A stretch of DNA of 34,191 nt from a bacterium (lineage in GTDB: Bacteria > Myxococcota_A > Bradymonadia > UBA7976 > UBA1532). Positions 26,509 to 34,191 of the stretch are shown in pieces. Both the position numbers and the translations under genes were made by a program. Under the pieces are notes generated by a model, which made no database searches, was not told the origin of the DNA, and worked only from the letters and a program-made list of their open reading frames with translations. Where the stretch lies: positions 1-34,191 of the forward strand of contig JAUHXL010000022.1 in NCBI GenBank assembly GCA_030426945.1, given 5' to 3'. Position 1 is the stretch's first letter, and the number at the start of each line of letters is the position of its first letter.

Positions 26509-27999
26509 ATGAACGCCTACGCCGCCCTCGAAGCCCACTACGGCCGCCTCGGGCGCCTGAACGACGCCCTGGAGATCCTCTTCTGGGACATGGCCACCAT
26601 GATGCCCAAGGGAGGGGCCGAGGGGCGCGGCGAGACGCTCGCCACGATGAAGGTGCTGCACCACGAGCTGTCCGCGGATCCGTCGCTGGCCGCCCTGCTC
26701 GACGAGGCCGGCGGGCAGGATCTCGACGCCTGGCAGCGGGCGAACGTGCGCGAGATGAAGCGGGCCTACGCCCACGCCACGGCGGTCCCCGGCGATCTGG
26801 TGGAGGCGCTGAGCAAGGCGGGCTCGGCCTGCGAGATGACCTGGCGCGAGGCTCGGCCGGCCAACGACTTCGCGCGGCTGGCGCCGAAGCTGACCGAGGT
26901 CTTCCGGCTGGTGCGCGAGGTGGCGAGCGCCAAGGCCGACGCGCTGGGCGTGGCCCCCTACGACGCGCTGCTCGACCAGTACGAGCCGGGCGGCAGCACC
27001 GCGCGCATCGACGTGGTGTTCGACGACCTGGCCGCGACGCTGCCTGGCCTGATCGAGCAGGTCATCGCGCATCAGGCGAAGCGGCCGGCCGTGGTTCGCC
27101 CCGAGGGCCCCTTCCCGATCGATCGCCAGCGGGCCCTCGGCATGAAGGTGATGGCCACGCTCGGCTTCGACTTCGACCACGGGCGCCTCGACGTCAGCCA
27201 CCACCCCTTCTGCGGGGGCACCGCCGACGACGTGCGCATCACCACGCGCTACGACGAGGGTGACTTCACCAAGGCGCTGATGGGCGTGATCCACGAGACG
27301 GGGCACGCGCAGTACGAGCGGGGGCGGCCCGCCGCCTGGCGCTTCCAGCCGGTGGGGCTCGCGCGGGGCATGAGCCTGCACGAGAGCCAGTCGCTGCTGA
27401 TGGAGATGCAGGCCTGCCGCAGCCGCGAGTTCATCGGCTACGTCGCGCCGCTGCTCCGCGACACCTTCGCCGCCGAGGGCCCGGCGTGGACGGTCGACAA
27501 CCTGCACCGCCTGTACACGCAGGTGCGGCGCGGGCTCATCCGGGTGGACGCCGACGAGGTGACCTATCCGGCGCACGTCGTGCTGCGCTACCGCCTGGAG
27601 AAGGCGCTGTTGGCGGACGACCTGCAGGTGCGTGATCTGCCGGGGGCGTGGGCCGAGGGGATGCAGACGCTGCTCGGGGTGACGCCGCCGGACGACCGCG
27701 ACGGCTGCATGCAGGACATCCACTGGATGGACGGCACCGTGGGCTACTTCCCGACCTACACGCTGGGCGCGATGACCGCCGCGCAGCTGTTCGACGCCGC
27801 GACGCGCGCCGACGCCGACATCCTGCCCGGCGTCGGGCGGGGTGACTTCGCTCCGCTGCTGACCTGGCTGCGGGCGAACGTCCACCAGTGGGGGAGCCTG
27901 CTGTCCGTCGACGAGCTGCTCACGCAGGCGACCGGAAAGCCTTTGGACGCCAAGGTGTTCCGCGCCCACCTCGAGGCGCGCTACCTCGGCGACGCTTGA
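26509..27999 (+). CDS. M32-family metallocarboxypeptidase (Taq type)
   Basis: This 496-residue zinc carboxypeptidase has the normal family length. The HEXXH motif is H262-E263-T-G-H266 and the third ligand is E292 in HESQS; spacing matches Taq carboxypeptidase. The family's DVRITTRY and GYFPTYTLGAM segments are present. It removes C-terminal residues from peptides, with low specificity in relatives, probably in the cytosol as there is no signal peptide. It is divergent from the TPR gene across 177 bases. The lipoprotein starts 33 bases after its stop. Confidence 0.96.
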   Translation: MNAYAALEAHYGRLGRLNDALEILFWDMATMMPKGGAEGRGETLATMKVLHHELSADPSLAALLDEAGGQDLDAWQRANVREMKRAYAHATAVPGDLVEALSKAGSACEMTWREARPANDFARLAPKLTEVFRLVREVASAKADALGVAPYDALLDQYEPGGSTARIDVVFDDLAATLPGLIEQVIAHQAKRPAVVRPEGPFPIDRQRALGMKVMATLGFDFDHGRLDVSHHPFCGGTADDVRITTRYDEGDFTKALMGVIHETGHAQYERGRPAAWRFQPVGLARGMSLHESQSLLMEMQACRSREFIGYVAPLLRDTFAAEGPAWTVDNLHRLYTQVRRGLIRVDADEVTYPAHVVLRYRLEKALLADDLQVRDLPGAWAEGMQTLLGVTPPDDRDGCMQDIHWMDGTVGYFPTYTLGAMTAAQLFDAATRADADILPGVGRGDFAPLLTWLRANVHQWGSLLSVDELLTQATGKPLDAKVFRAHLEARYLGDA

Positions 28000-28006
28000 C
28001 GCCCTT

Positions 28007-28031
28007 GCGCACAATGTAGGACATTGTGCGC
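28007..28031. promoter_or_regulatory. Perfect 11-bp inverted repeat abutting the lipoprotein start
   Basis: GCGCACAATGT and ACATTGTGCGC flank an AGG spacer, and the last base is two bases before the ATG at 28033. The only Shine-Dalgarno-like sequence (AGGA) is in the spacer. It could be an operator for a dimeric repressor or an mRNA hairpin that hides or presents the ribosome binding site. There is no T-run, so a terminator for the M32 gene is less likely. Confidence 0.6.
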
Positions 28032-28032
28032 T

Positions 28033-28578
28033 ATGTGGCGCATGGTGCTCCCTCTGGCGTTTCTCCTGCTCGGCGGCTGCGGCGCGCGGCGCGGCGCCGT
28101 GGTCGAGGTGCACGAGCGCTCCCTCGATGACCTGATCGCGGAGCTGATGGCGGACGACGCGGCCGAGGACGCGCCCGCGGGGGGCGAGGCCCCCGACGCC
28201 GCCGTGGCTGCCCACCTGCCGCCCGACGACGATCCCGCGTTGCCGCCGCCCGTCGAGCCCCTCGACTTCGGCGACACCTTCCAGGGGGTGCTCGATCCGC
28301 GGGCGCGCGTGCTGCGCCTCGTCGGTGAGGTCCGCCGCGACAGCGATCTCGTGGTGCGGGTCGACGCCTTCGAGGTGCGGGGGTTGCGGGGCGAGGTGGT
28401 CGTCTATGACGACGACGGGCGCACGTTGGGGCGGGCGCCGTTGACGGGCCGCGGCTCGCGCCTGGGCCCGCTGCCGGTGCGCCGTGGGGCCGTCTACGTC
28501 ATGGTCGAGGCGGCCGGGGGCGCCGCCGAGGTCGATGTCCGCGCGGATCTGCGGTCGAAGGCGGTGGCGCGCCGCTGA
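28033..28578 (+). CDS. Small lipoprotein of unknown function
   Basis: The ATG at 28033 (MWRMVLPLAFLLLGGC) gives a proper lipoprotein signal with the lipidated cysteine at residue 16; starting at the next ATG would leave too short a signal without the positive charge. Of 181 residues, 17-75 form an acidic, proline-rich linker. Residues about 80-175 alternate valines and charged residues (LVVRVDAFEV, GEVVVYDDDG, GAVYVMVEAAGG), suggesting a small beta-sandwich similar in style to PPC domains. The upstream palindrome probably controls it. It is convergent with the pyrophosphatase gene, 17 bases away. No family is recognised. Confidence 0.7.
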   Translation: MWRMVLPLAFLLLGGCGARRGAVVEVHERSLDDLIAELMADDAAEDAPAGGEAPDAAVAAHLPPDDDPALPPPVEPLDFGDTFQGVLDPRARVLRLVGEVRRDSDLVVRVDAFEVRGLRGEVVVYDDDGRTLGRAPLTGRGSRLGPLPVRRGAVYVMVEAAGGAAEVDVRADLRSKAVARR

Positions 28579-28595
28579 CCGCGCCGCCGGCCGGG

Positions 28596-29150
28596 TCAGC
28601 CCCAGCCGCGCAGCTTCGACTCCTTGTCGCGGTACATGTTGATCGCGTCGCGCACGATCTTCACCGCCTCGGTACGGCCGAGGAACCCCTCGACAGCGAC
28701 GGCCTTGTGCTCGAGCACCTTGTAGTCCTCGAAGAAGCGCTTGATCTCGCGAAAGGTGTGCTTGGGCACCTGGCTGATGTCTTCGTAGTCGGCGAAGGCC
28801 GGGTCGTTGACGTGCACCGCGATGATCTTGTCGTCGGCCGCGCCCTCGTCGGCCATGTGCATCACGCCGATCGCTCGCGCCTGCATCATGGAGAGGGGCT
28901 GCACGGGCTCGTTGCCCAGGACCAGCACGTCGAGGGGATCGTCGTCGGGGCAGTAGGTGCGGGGCAGGAAGCCGTAGTTCGCCGGGTAGATGACCGACGA
29001 GTACAGCATGCGGTCGACGCGGAGCAGGCCCGACGGCTTGTCGAGCTCGTACTTCACCTTCGACCCCTTGGGAATCTCGATGACGACGTTGAAGGCCTTG
29101 TCGGCGTCGTCGAGGTTGTTGGGCAGATCGTGCCAGGGATGCGCGGCCAT
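28596..29150 (-). CDS. ppa: Inorganic pyrophosphatase, family I
   Basis: This 184-residue soluble enzyme hydrolyses pyrophosphate to phosphate, pulling biosynthetic reactions forward. The metal signature DDDPLDVL (69-76) aligns with E. coli D65, D67 and D70; D101, D106 and K108 match D97, D102 and K104; K33 and Y143-K144 match K29 and Y141-K142. The active site is therefore complete. AAGGAG lies about seven bases upstream of the ATG at 29150. It stands between a convergent lipoprotein gene and the giant surface-protein gene, and is probably transcribed from its own promoter in the 95-base gap. Confidence 0.97.
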   Translation of the reverse strand: MAAHPWHDLPNNLDDADKAFNVVIEIPKGSKVKYELDKPSGLLRVDRMLYSSVIYPANYGFLPRTYCPDDDPLDVLVLGNEPVQPLSMMQARAIGVMHMADEGAADDKIIAVHVNDPAFADYEDISQVPKHTFREIKRFFEDYKVLEHKAVAVEGFLGRTEAVKIVRDAINMYRDKESKLRGWG

Positions 29151-29245
29151 GGCGCAGCTCCTTCGTACCGTGAAGGGCGCGGACCTTAGCCGATCTCGGG
29201 GGCGTCGCGCCACCGGAGGGCGGGTTGGGCGCGCGGCCGAGCCGG

Positions 29246-32200
29246 TCAGCGTCGCTCGGGCAGCGTGACGTTCAACAGGAAGCGGCCTGCGGTCCGCGGA
29301 TCGGCGCCGTCGACGACCAGGTACACCGTGTCGCCGGCGTGGAGGTCGAGCGACAGACTCGAGGTCTGGTCGCGACCGTCGTCGTTGCAGTCGAGCTCGG
29401 TGGACGCGGTGGGATCGCAGCCGTCCCAGACGCTGAGCACCGTGTCGAAGCGCGTCCCGGCCGTGGAGACGGTGTATCGCCCATCGTGCGGCGCGGTGAG
29501 CCCGAATACGACGTCCGCGCTGCCCGCGGTGCCCCGCGCGCAGGGGCTGACGAAGTCGTCTCCCATGCCCACGGTGGTCTCTTCGAGGACGAAGGTGCCA
29601 GAGCGGTCGGGCCACGCGAGGTCGAAGAACGCGGGCGTGCGCGCGGCGCAGTCCTCGGCGCAGGGGCCGCACAGGGGCGGCTGGCCGGCGGCCGCGGCGC
29701 CGGCCTGGGGTGGGTTCCACACGCCGGGGCAGCTGTCCTCGTCGTCCGGCACGCCGTCGGCGTCGGCGTCATCCGGGCCCTCACCGAGTGGCGCCATGCT
29801 GTCCACGCGGGCGTGGCTGACGTCGGGGGCCCGACCGGGCCGCACCTTGATCCGGTGGACCTGCCCGTCGACCGGCCCGGCGAGCGGATCGGTGTTGGGC
29901 GCCTGGTAGAAGACCCAGAACTCACCGTTGGCGATGGGCTCGACGTCGAGGCCGTAGCGGATGAACCCGCGCCCGGCGACATCCGCGAGGGCCACCGCCG
30001 ACGGGGACGCGCCGTCGAGCGGCCGCTGGTACATCACCCGGTGCCGGTCGGTGCCGTCGAGGCCGCGGCTCGACTCGCTGTAGAACAGGTGGATGGCGCC
30101 GTCCGCGCCCCGCCGCAAGCGGACGGCGTCCGTGTTCTGTTCGAAGCGACCGGTGATGAGGGTCGGCGTACCGCCGAAGGGACCGAAGTAGAGCCGGGCG
30201 TCGGCGTAGTAGGCCACATACAGCTTGCCGTCGGGGCCCTCGCTGGCGTCGAGGAGGGTGACCGGATCGTCGTCGACCGTCCAGGCGCGGGCGACCGGGG
30301 CGTCGATGTCGGTGAGATCGACGTCGACGATCCGGCCGCGCCGATCATCGCCGGCTTCGGCGGTCACGGTGTCGTAGAGCACGTGGGGGGCGCCGTCGAG
30401 GAGCATGGTCAGCACCGAGCGGCCGACGGTCTCGGTGCCGCCCACCGCGGCGCGGGCGTAGACCCGCTGCGTCGTGGTGACGCCCGGGCGCCGCCGCCAG
30501 TAGACGAGCTCGTGCGTGGCCTCACGGATCCACGCCGTGTGCAGGTTGACGCCATCGGTGACGAGGCGCAGCTCCGACCGCGCCGAGAAGTTGCCGCCGT
30601 AGAAGGTGGTGTCGGCCTCGAGCAGCTCGGGCGGGTCGTTCACCGTGAAGGGGTGCATCTCCTTGAGGTACAGGGACGCGGCGTTGCCGGCGACGTACGC
30701 GATGTACGCGTGCGGGGTCGAGCCGCCTTGGTCCAGGACCGCCAGGGCCACGCCGCCGCCGACCTGGGGGCCGCCGGCCGCGGGGCCGGCGAAGGGCACA
30801 TCGGCGGGCACCGCCTGGCTCCGGAAGTACAGGTTGTACAGGTCGTCCCGGTACGCCATCGCGTAGGGGCCGTTGCCGAAGACGGTCGCCGCGAGGCTGT
30901 CGCCGCGGTAGACGCCCGCGGGCGACAGCGCGAACTCCTGCTCGGCCGCGGCGTCCTCGAGCACCCGGTCGAGGGTGAAGACCGTCAGCCCGTGGGGCTC
31001 GTCGTCGACGAAGATGCGCGGGCGACCGAAGGCGTCGGTCGCGACCGCCAGGTGGGGCGCGTCGGACGTCTCGGAGCGGAAGCGCCCGATGACGACGCCG
31101 TCGTCCATGAAGCCGTCGAAGTCGTCGTTCTGCTCGAAGCGGATCAAGAAGTCCGCGCCCTGCTGCTCGGTCGCCGCGACGACGACGAAGCGGCCGTCGG
31201 GCAGGCGCACCAGCTGCGGCGCGTAGACGCTGGCCACCGGCTGACCCGCCGTCTGCGCCGTGAGCCGCGCGGGGTTGCGCATGGTCGCGAAGCGCAGCGT
31301 GGTGCCGTCGACCGGATGCTCCTCGCGCCAGGTCAGCGTGGTGGAGCCGTTTTGCGCGTGGAGGTCGAGCATGCCGCGCCGATCGGCGTCGGGCAGGGGG
31401 AAGGGGCCGGCCAGGACGGTCTTCTCGGCGTTGCGTCCGACCTGCAGGTTGTGATGCACCAGCCGCGCCTCGCCCGCCGCGGGCCGGTCCAGGTATACGG
31501 CGCCGACCTCGCCCTCGACCTCGAGCAGGTGCACGTCGCGTCCGGCGTAGGCGCCGGCGTCGACGGTCGTGAAGACGGGCGCGCCGGCTCGTTGCCAGAT
31601 CCCGTAGCGCAGCACCCGCTGCACGGGGTGGTAGTAGGCGATGTGCAGATCGCCGCCCGCGTCGTACAGCGCGTCGGCGAAGATGCGGGCGCTGATGCAG
31701 CCGGGCTCGCTGCAGATCTGCCCCAAGGGCCGCACGATCGGCGCGGTGGGATCGCCCAGCTCGACGAGGGCCATCGTGCCGTCGCGCACGTTGTAGGTCA
31801 GCGCGTGCGGCTCGCCGTCCTGCCACTCGAGGTCGAGCACGACGTTGGCGGCCGGCTCGGTGAGGAGCCACGTGCGGCTCTCGGCGTCGGGGTCGAAGAT
31901 CGTGTAGGTCAGCCGCTCGGCCCCGCGCTCGATGGAGGCGACGTGGATGCGCCCCGCGTCGTCGGCCGCGGCCTTCACGTACGAGCCCGAGTCGTGGATG
32001 TGCTCGATGGGCTGCCGGGCCACTCCGAAGCCGCGGACCGACGACGCCCACATCACGCTGCGGTCGTCGTTGGCGACCTGCATCTCGAAAGCCTCGACGG
32101 GCAGGGTGTCGCCGCCGGGCAGGGGGGGCAGGAAGAACTGCCCGAGCCCCAGCGGTGCGGCGATCTCGTCGATGACCGCGCCGTCGCCGTCGCGGCGCTG

Positions 32201-34191
32201 GTAGGTCGCCCGGTCGACGATGAACGCGCCCTCGGGCAGGCGCCACTGGATGCGGCGATCCTCGCCCGCGTGCAGATACGAGAAGGTGGGCGGGTTCATG
32301 GGCGTGCCGGCGGCGAGGGGCACCGAGAAGGCCGAGCTGTTGCCCAGATCGTCGACGGCGCGCACGCGGTACAGGTGGCCGATGCCCGGCACGACCGTAC
32401 GATCCTCGACCAGCACGACGGCGCCCGGCTCGACCGCATAGCGCAGGCAGTCGGCGGTGTCGGCGCCGCAGGTGGTGTCCTGGACGGGGCAGGCGAGCAG
32501 CGCCTCTTCGGTCTCGTCGTCGGCCACCGCGGGGTGCAGCCGGACCGGCGTCCAGGCGGCGTTCTGCGCGTCGGGCAGCGAGCGCTCGACGACGTAGTAG
32601 GCCAGATCGGCGTCGGCCGGCGGGGTGATCTCGAGCCTGATCTTGCGGGGCGAGATGTAGTGCCGGCGCAGGCCGGGCACGCCCGGGCCGAGCTGATCGA
32701 CCTCGACCTCGAGCTGCACGCCCACCGCCTGGGGATCCGACGCGTTGCCGGCGGCGTCCCGCATCTGCACGTAGATGCGGCGCAGGCCGCTGACCGGGGG
32801 CAGCTGCAAGGGCGTGTCCTGGTCGTAGGTGCGGAAGGGCACGCCCTCGAAGTTGGGGGACAGGGCCACGCGGCTCTCGAGGCGGCAGCCGCGCGGATCG
32901 AGACAATCCGGATCGCCGGGCGTGGGCGTCACGCGCACCGTGAGGAGGGGCTCGTTGATCCGCGGCGGATCGCCCTGCAGCACCGCGTCGTCCTGCAGGA
33001 GCGCGACGTCGAAGGTGGGGGGCGCGCGGTCGAGGCGCACGGGGACGGTGGCCGTGCTGGTGTTGCCGGCGTCGTCGCTCAGCGTGATGTGGATCTGCTT
33101 GTCGCCGTCCGCGCCGAGCAGGGTGAGGGGCAGCTGCAGCGGGAAGTCGGCGGGCGTGCGCTGCACCGGCGTGATGTCGCCGCCCAGCGCGTACTGCGTC
33201 GCGCCGTCCGCGTCGATCTCGAGCACCACGTCGACGTCGTTGACGATCGCGCCCTCCTGCAGCGAGGCGGTGATGCGGCCGGGCCCCTCGAGATCGTTCA
33301 CCACGACCGCCGTCACCGTCGACGACTCGTTGCCGGCCGTGTCGAGCAGGTGGACGCCGATCAGCGCGGTCTGCACCGAGTCCTCGCGGGCGGGGATGGC
33401 GATGTCGCGCAGCGTGCAGGCCGGGGGGCCGGCGTCGAGATCCACGGTGCATCGCTCCCCGCTTGCCGCGTGGACCGCGATCAGGGGCTCCGCCGCGCCG
33501 TCGACCTGCACCCGCACGTCCACCAGCCGCAGGTTGTTCTCACCCGGCAGCCGCACGATGGCGCCCGGGGCGAGCGGCTGTCCCTGGTCGTCGAGCACGT
33601 CGACGGCCGTGGGGGCCTGCGCCTGGCGGTCGAGCCGGAAAGTGACCGCCGGCAGCGGCTCGACGTGGCCCGCGGCGTCGCGCACCTCGCCGCGCACGGT
33701 GCGATCACCGTCGGCGCCCTCGCGCAGGGCGACCAGGTGGCGGTGCGGCGTGCCCTCGAGGGGCAGGAAGGCGCCCAGCGGGGTCGACTCGTCGGCGACG
33801 CGGTAGCTGAGGGGCGATCCGTCCGGATCGGCGGCGTCCACCAGCACGGTCACCGTCGTCGTCGCGGTCCGGGTCTGGCCCCCGAAGGCCTCGAGCGGTT
33901 GGACGACCGGCGCGGCGCCGTCCACGCGCAGCACCAGCGTCGCGGGCGCGCTGCGGTTGCCCGCGCCGTCGACGACCCGGAAGCGGAACGTGTGCTCGCC
34001 GGCGACGTCGAGCACGCGCTCGATGCGCGGCGCGTAGGGCAGCGGCGGCTGCGGCGCGCCGTCTCGTTCGAGCTCGATGCGCACCAGGCCGGTGCCCGGC
34101 GCGGCGTCGAAGGCCAGCACCTCGAGCACGGCGGCGGTGTTGCGGGCGACGTAGCCGACGTCGGCGCCGGGGGCGGCGATGTGGTTCACCC
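29246..34191 (-). CDS. Giant modular extracellular protein, C-terminal part
   Basis: The frame runs off the right edge, so the start and any signal peptide are outside; at least 1647 residues are present. The first 500 or so residues contain bacterial Ig-like/cadherin-like units (repeated [21 protein letters not shown] and DTAGNESST turns). A fibronectin-like stretch follows around residues 500-680. Residues about 700-1450 alternate short strands ([27 protein letters not shown]) in a manner suggesting beta-propeller blades. Near residue 1490 a TSP3-like [16 protein letters not shown] precedes a cysteine-rich CGPCAEDC. The last 118 residues resemble a PPC domain ([36 protein letters not shown]). 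An adhesin or cell-surface display role is likely; no catalytic motif is seen. Confidence 0.82.
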   Translation of the reverse strand, partial: VNHIAAPGADVGYVARNTAAVLEVLAFDAAPGTGLVRIELERDGAPQPPLPYAPRIERVLDVAGEHTFRFRVVDGAGNRSAPATLVLRVDGAAPVVQPLEAFGGQTRTATTTVTVLVDAADPDGSPLSYRVADESTPLGAFLPLEGTPHRHLVALREGADGDRTVRGEVRDAAGHVEPLPAVTFRLDRQAQAPTAVDVLDDQGQPLAPGAIVRLPGENNLRLVDVRVQVDGAAEPLIAVHAASGERCTVDLDAGPPACTLRDIAIPAREDSVQTALIGVHLLDTAGNESSTVTAVVVNDLEGPGRITASLQEGAIVNDVDVVLEIDADGATQYALGGDITPVQRTPADFPLQLPLTLLGADGDKQIHITLSDDAGNTSTATVPVRLDRAPPTFDVALLQDDAVLQGDPPRINEPLLTVRVTPTPGDPDCLDPRGCRLESRVALSPNFEGVPFRTYDQDTPLQLPPVSGLRRIYVQMRDAAGNASDPQAVGVQLEVEVDQLGPGVPGLRRHYISPRKIRLEITPPADADLAYYVVERSLPDAQNAAWTPVRLHPAVADDETEEALLACPVQDTTCGADTADCLRYAVEPGAVVLVEDRTVVPGIGHLYRVRAVDDLGNSSAFSVPLAAGTPMNPPTFSYLHAGEDRRIQWRLPEGAFIVDRATYQRRDGDGAVIDEIAAPLGLGQFFLPPLPGGDTLPVEAFEMQVANDDRSVMWASSVRGFGVARQPIEHIHDSGSYVKAAADDAGRIHVASIERGAERLTYTIFDPDAESRTWLLTEPAANVVLDLEWQDGEPHALTYNVRDGTMALVELGDPTAPIVRPLGQICSEPGCISARIFADALYDAGGDLHIAYYHPVQRVLRYGIWQRAGAPVFTTVDAGAYAGRDVHLLEVEGEVGAVYLDRPAAGEARLVHHNLQVGRNAEKTVLAGPFPLPDADRRGMLDLHAQNGSTTLTWREEHPVDGTTLRFATMRNPARLTAQTAGQPVASVYAPQLVRLPDGRFVVVAATEQQGADFLIRFEQNDDFDGFMDDGVVIGRFRSETSDAPHLAVATDAFGRPRIFVDDEPHGLTVFTLDRVLEDAAAEQEFALSPAGVYRGDSLAATVFGNGPYAMAYRDDLYNLYFRSQAVPADVPFAGPAAGGPQVGGGVALAVLDQGGSTPHAYIAYVAGNAASLYLKEMHPFTVNDPPELLEADTTFYGGNFSARSELRLVTDGVNLHTAWIREATHELVYWRRRPGVTTTQRVYARAAVGGTETVGRSVLTMLLDGAPHVLYDTVTAEAGDDRRGRIVDVDLTDIDAPVARAWTVDDDPVTLLDASEGPDGKLYVAYYADARLYFGPFGGTPTLITGRFEQNTDAVRLRRGADGAIHLFYSESSRGLDGTDRHRVMYQRPLDGASPSAVALADVAGRGFIRYGLDVEPIANGEFWVFYQAPNTDPLAGPVDGQVHRIKVRPGRAPDVSHARVDSMAPLGEGPDDADADGVPDDEDSCPGVWNPPQAGAAAAGQPPLCGPCAEDCAARTPAFFDLAWPDRSGTFVLEETTVGMGDDFVSPCARGTAGSADVVFGLTAPHDGRYTVSTAGTRFDTVLSVWDGCDPTASTELDCNDDGRDQTSSLSLDLHAGDTVYLVVDGADPRTAGRFLLNVTLPERR

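Overview
The window is very GC-rich and gene-dense, with about 31 protein-coding genes and no gap over 300 bases. Its gene content points to a Gram-negative bacterium of the Myxococcota/Bradymonadota type (the former Deltaproteobacteria). The pointers are an OmpA protein with thrombospondin type-3 Asp/Cys repeats, a lipoprotein with tandem metal-binding-like repeats, a giant surface protein ending in a PPC-like domain, several lipoproteins, and a three-subunit Bacillus-type succinate dehydrogenase. This placement is inferred from gene content; no rRNA marker is present. I see no tRNA, rRNA, CRISPR array, insertion sequence, prophage or recognisable defence island.

Layout. Bases 1-3050 (+): the 3' part of a TtcA-like tRNA 2-thiolation gene, a DUF2288 gene, an OmpA/TSP3 outer-membrane protein and an AlkD-type DNA glycosylase. 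Bases 3055-6837 (-): a PuuB-like FAD oxidoreductase, a secreted c-type cytochrome and a cytochrome P450. The P450 is divergent from a TetR regulator (6923-7534), and two matching palindromes lie between them. An unrecognised small protein follows (7624-8046). Bases 8123-14297 (-): one run of six genes, in transcription order SDR, Rid-family protein, crotonase, acyl-CoA dehydrogenase, repeat lipoprotein and Ogt methyltransferase. The first four are joined by 4-base overlaps and look like a catabolic acyl-CoA module. A lone Uma2-family gene (14392-14967) is divergent from this run.

Bases 15034-18458 (-) hold sdhCAB. Divergent from it, 18652-24931 (+) is a tightly packed seven-gene run: a PHA-granule-family small protein, a DUF432-like protein, an MscS channel, an LplT-like MFS transporter, a GT2-TPR glycosyltransferase, a low-molecular-weight tyrosine phosphatase and a secreted NTF2-like protein. 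The stop/start overlaps suggest one transcript, perhaps concerned with the cell envelope. A TPR protein built from long internal repeats (24913-26331, -) overlaps its end tail to tail. Bases 26509-28578 (+) encode an M32 carboxypeptidase and a small lipoprotein; a perfect 11-bp inverted repeat abuts the lipoprotein start. Bases 28596-34191 (-) encode a family I inorganic pyrophosphatase and the C-terminal 1.6 thousand residues of a giant modular extracellular protein that runs off the window.

The best candidates for new biology are the SDR-Rid-crotonase-dehydrogenase module, whose crotonase and Rid protein both lack canonical catalytic residues; the autoregulated P450/TetR pair; and the seven-gene envelope run. 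None is a proven new system.
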